From an uncultured Chloroflexota bacterium (GTDB lineage: Bacteria > Chloroflexota > Anaerolineae > Caldilineales > Caldilineaceae), in assembly GCA_903879975.1 (NCBI GenBank), contig CAIRNL010000505.1:1-24565 (forward strand): DNA of 24,565 bases. Direction: 5' to 3'. The position numbers and the translations under genes were made by a program. Within the stretch, counting starts at the first letter, position 1. Each line of letters begins with the position of its first letter. The notes under the pieces were generated by a model. It made no database searches, had not been told where the DNA came from, and worked only from the letters and a program-made list of their open reading frames with translations. This document shows, in pieces, positions 7,601 to 14,627 of the stretch.

Positions 7601-8689
7601 CTACAGTTCCAGAATAGCCGGCCGTGAGATTGTCTGGCCGTTCACCGCCACGTCGATGGTCGGCCAGCCGTCGATGACCGTCAGCACTTCGTTGCCGGCC
7701 GCTCCCACAAGCACTGTGTCCTCGGACTTGGTACCGGTGATGGACGGATTCCAGGCATAGACCTGACCGGTAGCCACGACCTGCGTCATACCAGGCGCAG
7801 CGATGACCTCACGCGGCTCGTAGGCGGCGGGGCCGCCCTGGTGGTGATATTGCCACTGGTCGGCGAAGTCTCCGGCTGCATAGGCGGCCTGCGCATCGGC
7901 GAAGATATCGCCCAGCGTGCGCCCGGGTCGTGTGCCCAGGATGAAAGTGCCGTCGATCTGCGCCACGATCTGCTCCTTGCGCCGCAGCTCAGCGGTGAGC
8001 TTGCCGAAACGGATCAGGCGCGTGATAGAGCAGACAAGACCGTCCTGCCGCCCACAGAGCACGAGCATGGCATAGCGGTCGAGCTTGTGATTGGTAGGGA
8101 TGGGATGGCGGAACTGGAAGATGCGCTCGTCAGTAGCGATGAGGTTGACGATGGCCTGGGCACCGCGGCGCTCGGTCTCGAAGGCGAGACGAGCGGCGAT
8201 CTCATGTTCGGTCATGCCCGGCGTCAGCGAACGGATAGCCTCATTCATCGCTGCAGCGCAGAGCCCGCCTAATGCACGGAATCGGTCCCCTTCCGCGGGC
8301 AGCAGCAGCGAACGTTGCCAGGCCAACGCTCCTGAGATATCGATCGCGCCCGGCAGGGCGAAGTCGGCCCCAGTACGCTTGCCGTCAACGATCTTGGCCA
8401 GCGTATTGTCGGCCTTATACCACGGCGAAACGCGCAATTTCCAGCCGGCGGCGCCCAGCCCTTCCTCCTGGTCCAGACGCGGCGCCTCGATAGAATTGGT
8501 TACGACAAACTGCTCATCCGCCGTGACAACCAGCGTGCCGATCCCATCGGACGATGCGGTATTGACATAGGAACGGTGGCCGGCTGTTGCCCAGGCGAAA
8601 CTGCCTACCGTACGCAGAACCAGGGCATCCAGCTGCTGTTCCTGCATGAAGGTACGAATTTGTACCAGCCGATCTTCTTGCAGAGCCAT
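7601..8689 (-). CDS. M24 'pita-bread' protein with missing metal ligands
   Basis: A 362-residue protein with the creatinase/prolidase-like N-terminal domain (about 1-140) and an M24 C-terminal domain. M24 aminopeptidases need two Asp, one His and two Glu as metal ligands. Here the Asp-Asp segment reads LVLCGRQDGLVCSITRL, where the second Asp is Ser221 and the first is absent or shifted. The first Glu is Asn314 (AWNPSITGTK), while Glu323 (SEDTVLV) and the His282-His283 pair (YHHQGGPAAYEPRE) remain. A dinuclear peptidase is therefore unlikely; creatinase is a known metal-free relative of this fold. It begins 15 bp after the isomerase gene behind AAAGGAG, so it is translated from the same sugar operon. 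The true substrate is unknown. Confidence 0.82.
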   Translation of the reverse strand: MALQEDRLVQIRTFMQEQQLDALVLRTVGSFAWATAGHRSYVNTASSDGIGTLVVTADEQFVVTNSIEAPRLDQEEGLGAAGWKLRVSPWYKADNTLAKIVDGKRTGADFALPGAIDISGALAWQRSLLLPAEGDRFRALGGLCAAAMNEAIRSLTPGMTEHEIAARLAFETERRGAQAIVNLIATDERIFQFRHPIPTNHKLDRYAMLVLCGRQDGLVCSITRLIRFGKLTAELRRKEQIVAQIDGTFILGTRPGRTLGDIFADAQAAYAAGDFADQWQYHHQGGPAAYEPREVIAAPGMTQVVATGQVYAWNPSITGTKSEDTVLVGAAGNEVLTVIDGWPTIDVAVNGQTISRPAILEL

Positions 8690-8704
8690 CGGGAAACTCT
8701 CCTT

Positions 8705-10165
8705 TCAGTCCTGTGCACCGTGGTGATAGGTCGCCCATCCCAGGTACTTGGTCAGCGCTTCGTGAACGGGTGCAGCAACTTCAGCAAGATTCATAGCAAC
8801 ATGGTGTTCATATCCGTTCTCACAGATATGATTGAGCAGCTTCTGCAAGCGCGGCACATGCACGACACCATAGCCGCCGAAGGTCTTGAGCGGATCGTTG
8901 GTGACAGTGCCCTCGCCCACATAGGCGACGACCTTGCCGTTGAGATCATCGGTGGAGACACGCAGGTAGGTGAAAGGATCGCCCTTGACGCGACCGACAA
9001 CCGTGCCATAGGTATTGTCGCGCCCCACGGTGCCGGCAATGATCTCCTGATAGTCCATCACAGGAATGTCGTCAGCCGGAATCACATCGCTTGGCTTGTC
9101 GACGAAGATATCCTTGGGCAGGTTAGAGCAATGGAAAATGACAGCCTTATCGGGGTCATCGCCATAGTTATTGTTCCAGTCGACGATAGCACTGGGCTTG
9201 CCCGACGCATAGGCCAGGGCCATCATGGCCACGGTGCCGGCAATATCGGTCTCGCAGGCTGAGGGCATGAGGCCGTTGCTCATCATGCTCATAACCGTGC
9301 ACGGCACGACACCGAAATACTCTTCCATCGAGGTCCAACACTGGATAGCGCTGGCTTGCAGGTTGCGCTCACCCATCCAACCGTCGATGACGGCACCGAG
9401 CTTGGCCATCTTCATCAGCGAGTCGGCCGGAATCCCTCTGGTCGGGATATAGCCGTCGATCTGCTGGAGTTTGGCCTTCACGTCGGCGGCGTTGTTGTCA
9501 AGCACCTCAATGCGGCCAAAGACCTCGGAGAGATCGAGGGTCTCCACGGTGATGCCGCTGCGTTCAAGCAGCTTCTCGCTGAAGCGGACGGTGTTGAAAG
9601 CCTGCGGCCGAGCGCCGATGGCGCCGATGCGGGCGAACTTCATGCCACGCACCACACGGCAGACGCCGGCAAAACGCTGCAGGTCGGCACGGAACTTTGC
9701 GCCGGTAGGTTCGACTGTATGCAGACTGGTCAGCGAGTACTTTATACCGTACTGGCGCAGGTTATTGCAGACCGACATCTTGCCGCAGAAAGAATCGCGA
9801 CGGTCCTTGATAGTCATGTTGGCGGCATCGTCGGGAAACGCGTGAATCAGCACAGGTACGCCCAACTCAGCCCAGCGCAGGGCATTGGCAATGGCGCGTT
9901 CGTCGCCGAAGTTGGGCAGCGTGACAAGAACCCCGTCGATCTCCTCGCGGTGCTTGCGGAAGAGGTCGGCGCACTTTTGCGCTTCAGCCAGGCTCTCGAT
10001 ACTGCCATAGCGAGCTTCTTCGGGCGACAAGGCGACGGTCTTGAAGCCCTCTTCTTCCAGCACCCGGAGTACAGTGGCACGCCCGCTATTGCACAGGTGT
10101 GCCGGAAAAAAGTCACGATTGCCGACGATGAGACCGAGTGTGACAGGTTTGGTGGCTAGTTTCAT
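8705..10165 (-). CDS. L-fucose/L-arabinose isomerase family protein (COG2407)
   Basis: A 486-residue protein of the COG2407 sugar isomerase family, which interconverts aldoses and ketoses with a Mn2+ ion. By analogy to FucI, the metal ligands are Glu281 or Glu282 (SMEEYFG), Asp307 (CETDIAGT) and a His in GYEHHVAMN (454-455). The middle region holds QCWTSMEEYFGVVPC and the metal-site helix NGLMPSACETDIAG. Characterised COG2407 members act on very different sugars, so substrate cannot be named. It is the first gene of the operon: a promoter and a LacI-type operator lie 140-190 bp upstream, and a GGGAG lies 8 bases before the ATG at 10165. AraD downstream suggests the product becomes, directly or after phosphorylation, a pentulose. 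Confidence 0.85.
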   Translation of the reverse strand: MKLATKPVTLGLIVGNRDFFPAHLCNSGRATVLRVLEEEGFKTVALSPEEARYGSIESLAEAQKCADLFRKHREEIDGVLVTLPNFGDERAIANALRWAELGVPVLIHAFPDDAANMTIKDRRDSFCGKMSVCNNLRQYGIKYSLTSLHTVEPTGAKFRADLQRFAGVCRVVRGMKFARIGAIGARPQAFNTVRFSEKLLERSGITVETLDLSEVFGRIEVLDNNAADVKAKLQQIDGYIPTRGIPADSLMKMAKLGAVIDGWMGERNLQASAIQCWTSMEEYFGVVPCTVMSMMSNGLMPSACETDIAGTVAMMALAYASGKPSAIVDWNNNYGDDPDKAVIFHCSNLPKDIFVDKPSDVIPADDIPVMDYQEIIAGTVGRDNTYGTVVGRVKGDPFTYLRVSTDDLNGKVVAYVGEGTVTNDPLKTFGGYGVVHVPRLQKLLNHICENGYEHHVAMNLAEVAAPVHEALTKYLGWATYHHGAQD

Positions 10166-10305
10166 GAGTCAATCTCCCAGAACTGAGTTAGTATGACGGG
10201 TTGCGGAACGATGCGGTATCCGGCAAGGAGCACACTGCCGCCGGCCAGACGAGGTAAAAAGCCATGTGACGACAGTGTCCGAATCAGGCGCCAGCCGCCA
10301 GTCTG

Positions 10306-10319
10306 TTAAAACGTTTTAA
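10306..10319. promoter_or_regulatory. LacI-family operator (14-bp palindrome)
   Basis: TTAAAACGTTTTAA is a perfect palindrome with the central CG step typical of LacI/GalR-family operators. It lies just downstream of the minus-strand -10 element, so it covers the expected transcription start of the isomerase operon and would block it when occupied. It differs from the operator near the LacI gene of this window, so another regulator is probably responsible. Confidence 0.7.
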
Positions 10320-10327
10320 GCAACGAT

Positions 10328-10356
10328 ATCATAGCACGGGGTATGCGCCCTGTCAA
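10328..10356 (-). promoter_or_regulatory. Sigma-70 promoter of the isomerase operon
   Basis: On the minus strand TTGACA (10356-10351) is followed after exactly 17 bases by TATGAT (10333-10328), a near-consensus promoter. Transcription would start near 10320 and run through the isomerase, M24-like and AraD-type genes with a leader of about 155 bases. Confidence 0.8.
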
Positions 10357-10412
10357 CGCGGGCGGGAACGAGGTCGATTGCGACCCGCTCGATTCTCAAC
10401 CGGCAGATTTCA

Positions 10413-10441
10413 TTGACAGAGGAGCGCATTCACTCTACAAT
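10413..10441 (+). promoter_or_regulatory. Sigma-70 promoter of the E1-E2 operon
   Basis: TTGACA (10413-10418) and TACAAT (10436-10441) are separated by 17 bases. The expected start is near 10448, giving a leader of about 90 bases. An interrupted inverted repeat GCACA-TT-TGTGC at 10466-10477 lies just downstream of the start and could be a repressor site, with low confidence. Confidence 0.78.
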
Positions 10442-10538
10442 AGACTACACATTTGACCAGACTTAGCACATTTGTGCAGCGTGTGTCGCGTCTGGCGCCA
10501 TGCCGGCGGCCATATGCGATCAAAAGACGGGGAGCAAC

Positions 10539-11513
10539 ATGAACGATACGTTTGCCGGATTCGGTGCGGGGAGTTTGCGGGAGATGCTTCGCCAGATGCT
10601 GCTGATCCGCTCCTTTGAAGAATCGGCCGAACAGCTCTACTTTCAGGGGCTGATCCACGGCACCATGCACCTCTCGATTGGGCAGGAGGGTTCGGCCGTG
10701 GGTGCATGCGCTGCACTGCGGGCGGAGGACTACATTCTTAGCACTCACCGCGGCCACGGCCACTGCATTGCCAAGGGTGCCCGCGCCGACCAGATGATGG
10801 CCGAGTTTTTCGGCAAGGAGACAGGCTACTGCCGCGGCCGCGGCGGCTCGATGCACATGGCCGACGTCGGCACGGGCAACCTGGGCGCCAACGGTATCGT
10901 GGCCGGCGGCGTGCCCATGGCAGCGGGTGTGGGACTCAGCATTCAGATGCAGCAGCAAAAGCGAGTTGCGCTGGTTTTCTTTGGGGACGGCGCGGCGAAC
11001 GAAGGGGCGTTTCACGAAAGCCTCAACCTGGCGGCGATCTGGAATCTACCAGTGATCTATTTTTGCGAAAACAACCATTACGCCATGTCCATGTCGATCT
11101 TCAAAGCCAGCAAGATCGAGAACCTCAGCATGCGGGCAGCAGCCTATGGCGTACCTGGTGTCACGGTCGACGGCAACGATGTGATCGAGGTTTATCGTGC
11201 CACACAGGAAGCAGCAGAACGAGCCCGCCACGGCGGTGGACCGACGCTGATCGAGGCCAAAACCTACCGATGGAAAGGTCACAGCAAGAGCGACAAGCAG
11301 CGTTACCGCAGCAAGGAAGAAGTCAAGGAGTGGCAGGAACGAGACCCGATCGCCCGCCTGGCACAGCGCATGCTGGAAGCCAATGTGCTGGATGAAGAGT
11401 CGCTGGCGCGCATGCAGTCACAGGTCGAGGAGGAGATTTCAGCAGCGATCGAATTTGCCAAGGCCAGCCCGGAGCCAGACCCAGGCACCCTCTTAGAGGG
11501 GGTGTACGCATGA
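10539..11513 (+). CDS. 2-oxoacid (pyruvate) or acetoin dehydrogenase E1 alpha
   Basis: The thiamine-diphosphate-binding alpha chain of E1, 324 residues. The TPP motif is complete, from GDGAANEGAF (149-158) to CENN (176-179). The conserved loops STHRGHGHCIAKG and the C-terminal YRWKGHSKSD are present. It pairs with E1 beta to decarboxylate a 2-oxoacid and reductively acylate E2. Sequence style (HLSIGQE, GANGIVAGG) is shared by PdhA and AcoA, so pyruvate and acetoin are both possible. The ATG at 10539 follows GGGGAG; an ATG at 10500 lacks a good site. It is the first gene of a three-gene operon, and its stop overlaps the E1 beta start by four bases. Confidence 0.9.
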   Translation: MNDTFAGFGAGSLREMLRQMLLIRSFEESAEQLYFQGLIHGTMHLSIGQEGSAVGACAALRAEDYILSTHRGHGHCIAKGARADQMMAEFFGKETGYCRGRGGSMHMADVGTGNLGANGIVAGGVPMAAGVGLSIQMQQQKRVALVFFGDGAANEGAFHESLNLAAIWNLPVIYFCENNHYAMSMSIFKASKIENLSMRAAAYGVPGVTVDGNDVIEVYRATQEAAERARHGGGPTLIEAKTYRWKGHSKSDKQRYRSKEEVKEWQERDPIARLAQRMLEANVLDEESLARMQSQVEEEISAAIEFAKASPEPDPGTLLEGVYA

Positions 11514-12499
11514 GCCGCGAGATGACCTATGCCGAGGCAATTCGTGAGGCTATCGACCTGGCCATGGCGCGCGACCCTCGCGTCTTTCTCCTGGGCGAGG
11601 ATGTTGGCGTTTACGGCGGCGCCTTTGGCGTGACCGACGGTCTGGTCCAGAAGTACGGTGCGGAACGGGTGCGCGACACACCGATCTCAGAGGCGGCTAT
11701 CGCCGGCGTGGCAACCGGTGCGGCCCTGACCGGCATGCGCCCAATTGCTGAAATCCAGTTCATGGACTTTATCACGCTCTCGATGGAGCAACTCGTCTTG
11801 CAGGCAGCAAAGCTGCGCTTCATGCTGGGTGGCAAGGTGTCGGTGCCCTTTGTATTGCGCACGCCGGCAGGCGCCGGCACGGGTGCAGCGGCGCAACACT
11901 CCGAGAGTCTGGAAAACTGGTTCGTACACGTGCCGGGGCTCAAGGTAGTCATGCCCAGCACACCGGCCGACGCCAAGGGGCTGTTGCTGGCAGCAATCGA
12001 AGATCCGAACCCAGTCATCTTTGTCGAACACAAGCTGCTCTACCGTACCAAGGGATCGGTGCCAGAAGCCTATTATACAACCCCTCTGGGGCGCAGCGAG
12101 GTCAAGCGCGCAGGGCGCGACGTGACGATTATTGCCACATCGCTGATGGTCGTACGCGCACTGGAGGCGGCGACACAGCTGGCGGCAGATGGGATCGAGG
12201 CTGAGGTTATCGATCCGCGCACGCTCAAACCGCTGGATGCAGAGCCACTGATCGCCTCGGTCTGCAAGACGGGGCGCGTCCTGATCGTACACGAGGCATG
12301 CAAAACAGGCGGGTTTGGCGGCGAGGTCGCGGCCGTTCTGGCCGAATCTGCAGCGTTCGACTATCTTGATGCGCCCATTCGCCGCCTGGCCGGGTTGGAC
12401 ATTCCCGTGCCCTACAACCGCGACCTGGAACGGCGCATGGTACCGCAGATCGAGGATATCGTCGCCACCGCGCGGCGACTGGTCAAGGAAGCGAAGTGA
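11510..12499 (+). CDS. 2-oxoacid (pyruvate) or acetoin dehydrogenase E1 beta
   Basis: The beta chain of E1, 329 residues. The N-terminal pyrimidine-binding domain carries LLGEDVGVYGGAFGVTDGL and TPISEAAIAG with the TPP-activating Glu61. Further family markers are AAQHSESLENWF and the C-terminal transketolase-type domain with EVIDPRTLKPLD and VHEACKTGGFGGEVAA. It forms an alpha2beta2 E1 with the preceding gene. The start ATG overlaps the E1 alpha stop (ATGA) behind GAGGGGG, showing translational coupling and a fixed subunit ratio. The E2 gene follows after 3 bases. Substrate cannot be separated between pyruvate, branched-chain 2-oxoacids and acetoin from sequence alone. Confidence 0.92.
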   Translation: MSREMTYAEAIREAIDLAMARDPRVFLLGEDVGVYGGAFGVTDGLVQKYGAERVRDTPISEAAIAGVATGAALTGMRPIAEIQFMDFITLSMEQLVLQAAKLRFMLGGKVSVPFVLRTPAGAGTGAAAQHSESLENWFVHVPGLKVVMPSTPADAKGLLLAAIEDPNPVIFVEHKLLYRTKGSVPEAYYTTPLGRSEVKRAGRDVTIIATSLMVVRALEAATQLAADGIEAEVIDPRTLKPLDAEPLIASVCKTGRVLIVHEACKTGGFGGEVAAVLAESAAFDYLDAPIRRLAGLDIPVPYNRDLERRMVPQIEDIVATARRLVKEAK

Positions 12500-12502
12500 C
12501 CC

Positions 12503-13864
12503 ATGCCTGTATCCGTGATAATGCCCAAGTTTGGCATGGCGCAGGAGGAAGGCACAATCATCCGCTGGCTGAAACAGAGCGGCGATCGGGTAGAAAAAGG
12601 CGAGTCGATCCTAGAGGTACAGACCGACAAGGTAGACATGGAGGTCGAAGCACCAGCCAGCGGCATCCTCTATGATCTGCGTTTTGGCCCGGACGCCGTA
12701 GTGCCGGTCACAACGCTGGTAGCACGGATTGCCGTGGCAGGTGAATCGTACGCCGATCGCGATCAGAGCAGCGGTCCAGCGGCAACTGGCGCACCCGGTG
12801 CCAGCTTAGGATCGACGCGCCGCAGCCAGCGCGTCAGCCCAGTGGCACAGCGCATCGCAGAGGCGGTCGGAATCGACCTGGAGACCGTAACAGGGAGCGG
12901 GCTGGCCGGGCGGATCACTAAACAGGATGTGACGCGGGCAGCAATCACTGCGCCAGGCAATGTGCCGGTGGGAGATCGGCTACGGGCGACACCGGCAGCA
13001 CGGCGTATTGCACGCGCGCTCGCCATCGACCTGGCGCGCGTGCAAGGCAGCGGCCCTGAAGGGCGCGTCCAAGCGATGGATGTCGAGACAGCAGGGCTTG
13101 AGCGAATTGCACCTGCATCGATAGACGAGCCGAACCATGCGGAAAGCATTGTATTCCCAGAGCAGAACAGCGAACAGGCGCTGCGCGGACGACGACGCAC
13201 CATCGCCACCCGGCTGAGTCAGAGTTGGCAGAGCATTCCTCATATCTTCTTGTCAACCAGCGTGGACATGACGCAGGTCGACACTCTGAGTGCTGCGCTG
13301 GGGTCCGAAATCGAGCGACGCAACGGCAAGCTCACCCCTACCGTGTGGATCGCGCGGGCGACAGCGCTGGCCCTGCTGCGCCACGACCGCCTCAATGCGT
13401 GGCTGCTCGGCGACAGCACACAGGGCTGGCGCGTGCGCCAGCACAGCGCCGTTGCCCTGGGCATCGCCGTTGCGCTGGACGACGGGATCATCGTTCCCGT
13501 GGTGCGCAATGCGCAGGCACTGGGGATCGCTGCTCTGGCGATTCAGATTGCAGAGTTGGCGCAGCTGGCACGGGCTGGCAAGCTCGAACCGGATGCAGTC
13601 ACCGGCAGCACCTTCACCCTCTCGAATCTCGGTATGTACCCTATTGAGCACTTCACTGCCATCATCAATCCGCCGGAGGTGGGGATTCTTGCCGTGGGGC
13701 GGACCCAGATGGAACCCGTATGGAACGGCACGGCATTCGAGCCACGCGCGAGGATGCACGTGACACTGTCGGCCGACCATCGGGCTGTGGATGGCGCCGT
13801 GGCGGCAGCCTTCCTGGCCGAAGTCAAACAACTCCTGGAAGCACCGGCACAGTTGCTGCTCTAA
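12503..13864 (+). CDS. Dihydrolipoamide acyltransferase E2 with two subunit-binding domains
   Basis: The E2 core protein of 453 residues. An N-terminal lipoyl domain (1-80) carries the lipoylated Lys43 in the sequence TDKVDME. Two peripheral-subunit-binding domains follow, at about 109-146 (SPVAQRIAEAVGIDL...GRITKQDV) and 160-196 (TPAARRIARALAIDL...GRVQAMDV). The catalytic domain (about 225-453) has the active-site motif DHRAVDG with His426 and Asp430. Most bacterial E2s have one binding domain; a tandem copy is uncommon. No E3 gene follows. It ends the operon, 22 bases before a long hairpin. The protein is complete with proline/alanine-poor linkers. Confidence 0.92.
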   Translation: MPVSVIMPKFGMAQEEGTIIRWLKQSGDRVEKGESILEVQTDKVDMEVEAPASGILYDLRFGPDAVVPVTTLVARIAVAGESYADRDQSSGPAATGAPGASLGSTRRSQRVSPVAQRIAEAVGIDLETVTGSGLAGRITKQDVTRAAITAPGNVPVGDRLRATPAARRIARALAIDLARVQGSGPEGRVQAMDVETAGLERIAPASIDEPNHAESIVFPEQNSEQALRGRRRTIATRLSQSWQSIPHIFLSTSVDMTQVDTLSAALGSEIERRNGKLTPTVWIARATALALLRHDRLNAWLLGDSTQGWRVRQHSAVALGIAVALDDGIIVPVVRNAQALGIAALAIQIAELAQLARAGKLEPDAVTGSTFTLSNLGMYPIEHFTAIINPPEVGILAVGRTQMEPVWNGTAFEPRARMHVTLSADHRAVDGAVAAAFLAEVKQLLEAPAQLLL

Positions 13865-13886
13865 TCGGGTGCCGATGATCGTTCTG

Positions 13887-13931
13887 CGGTTGGCAAACCG
13901 GGTTTCAGATAGCAACCTGGTTTACCAACCG
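13887..13931 (+). terminator. Long imperfect hairpin after the E2 gene
   Basis: Two 18-base arms (13887-13904 and 13914-13931) pair with one G-U wobble and one mismatch around a 9-base loop, 22 bases after the E2 stop. The region lies between the convergent E2 and SpoVS-like genes. A run of A follows the 3' arm on the plus strand, so a classic U-tract terminator is absent; it may work bidirectionally or be an extragenic palindromic repeat. Confidence 0.5.
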
Positions 13932-14052
13932 AAAAATCACAATTGGCAGACAATGAGCGCAGTCGTCCTTGCGGCAGGACGGGTTCCGGTCACCGGCAAG
14001 CACACCCACTCCCGGAACCCCGCACCACCAGCACGGGCAACAGCCCTCCATC

Positions 14053-14358
14053 CTACGCAGCCAGCATCATGGCTTCGGGGGCCACGAGTGACTGTGGTTT
14101 GGTGTATATCGCCAAGTGCACAGCCGTCCGCTCAGTATCGTCAATCATCACAGTCGAAAAGCTAGGGACGATGACGAGGTCGATGCCATCTTCGGCCAGA
14201 TAGCCACGGGCGATAGTCGCTGCCTTGATCGCTTGGTTGAGCGCGCTGGCCCCGATGGCCTGCACTTCCACGTACCCTTCCTCGCGCATGATGCCAGCAA
14301 TAGCGCCAGCGACGGCTGTTGAGCGTGACTGACTGGAGACCCTTACGAGATTTGCCAT
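14053..14358 (-). CDS. SpoVS-like protein (stage V sporulation protein S family)
   Basis: A 101-residue Alba-like small protein. It matches SpoVS over nearly its full length: VRVSSQSRSTAVAGAIAGIMREEG, VQAIGASALNQAIKAATIARGYLA, VIVPSFSTVMIDDTERTAVHL. SpoVS in Bacillus supports coat assembly and septation, but homologues occur widely in non-sporulating phyla, where they are thought to bind nucleic acid. A C-terminal tail of about 15 residues (YTKPQSLVAPEAMMLAA) exceeds the usual 86-residue family length. The ATG at 14358 follows a perfect AAGGAGG. It is transcribed toward the E2 gene and is not clearly in an operon. Confidence 0.93.
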   Translation of the reverse strand: MANLVRVSSQSRSTAVAGAIAGIMREEGYVEVQAIGASALNQAIKAATIARGYLAEDGIDLVIVPSFSTVMIDDTERTAVHLAIYTKPQSLVAPEAMMLAA

Positions 14359-14486
14359 GATTTGCCTCCTTAAGACAACTAGGAGAGGAATCCGCTAGAA
14401 CGTTCCAGAACTGCACCGGATGGGGTTGGGCTCTGGCTTCATCATTTCCTCTTGTCTCCAGTGTAGCGTCACAACCGCTGACGGAA

Positions 14487-14505
14487 CGTTGATGGGCCAT
14501 CAACG
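14487..14505. promoter_or_regulatory. 9-bp-arm palindrome upstream of the SpoVS-like gene
   Basis: CGTTGATGG and CCATCAACG flank a single G, making a perfect 19-bp palindrome about 130 bp upstream of the SpoVS-like start. The size suits a homodimeric regulator site. No matching promoter could be placed with confidence. Confidence 0.45.
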
Positions 14506-14577
14506 CAGCCCATCCAGCATACTTCCCCCTTTGATAGCATATCACTGATCGGGTGAGAATATGCCGGACAGCCGCCT

Positions 14578-14611
14578 AAAACGCAGCAGGAATTTTCAGA
14601 TATTGCGTTTT
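14578..14611 (-). terminator. Candidate terminator after the iron-type dehydrogenase gene
   Basis: AAAACGCA (14578-14585) and TGCGTTTT (14604-14611) pair around an 18-base loop, 17-50 bases after the end of the iron-type alcohol dehydrogenase gene on the minus strand. The 3' arm carries T residues itself. The long loop makes this a weak candidate. Confidence 0.35.
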
Positions 14612-14627
14612 GCTTCTTACTCAGGAA

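Noticed and set aside
9356..10159. Plus-strand reading frame of 267 codons opposite the isomerase
   Set aside because: It is antisense to a conserved gene and has no recognisable domain.
10442..10538. Possible thiamine-diphosphate riboswitch in the E1 alpha leader
   Set aside because: The roughly 90-base leader lacks the conserved CTGAGA and related TPP-aptamer motifs.
10539..13864. Naming the operon acoABC or pdhABC
   Set aside because: Sequence features fit both, and the diagnostic E3 and regulator genes are absent, so no symbol was given.
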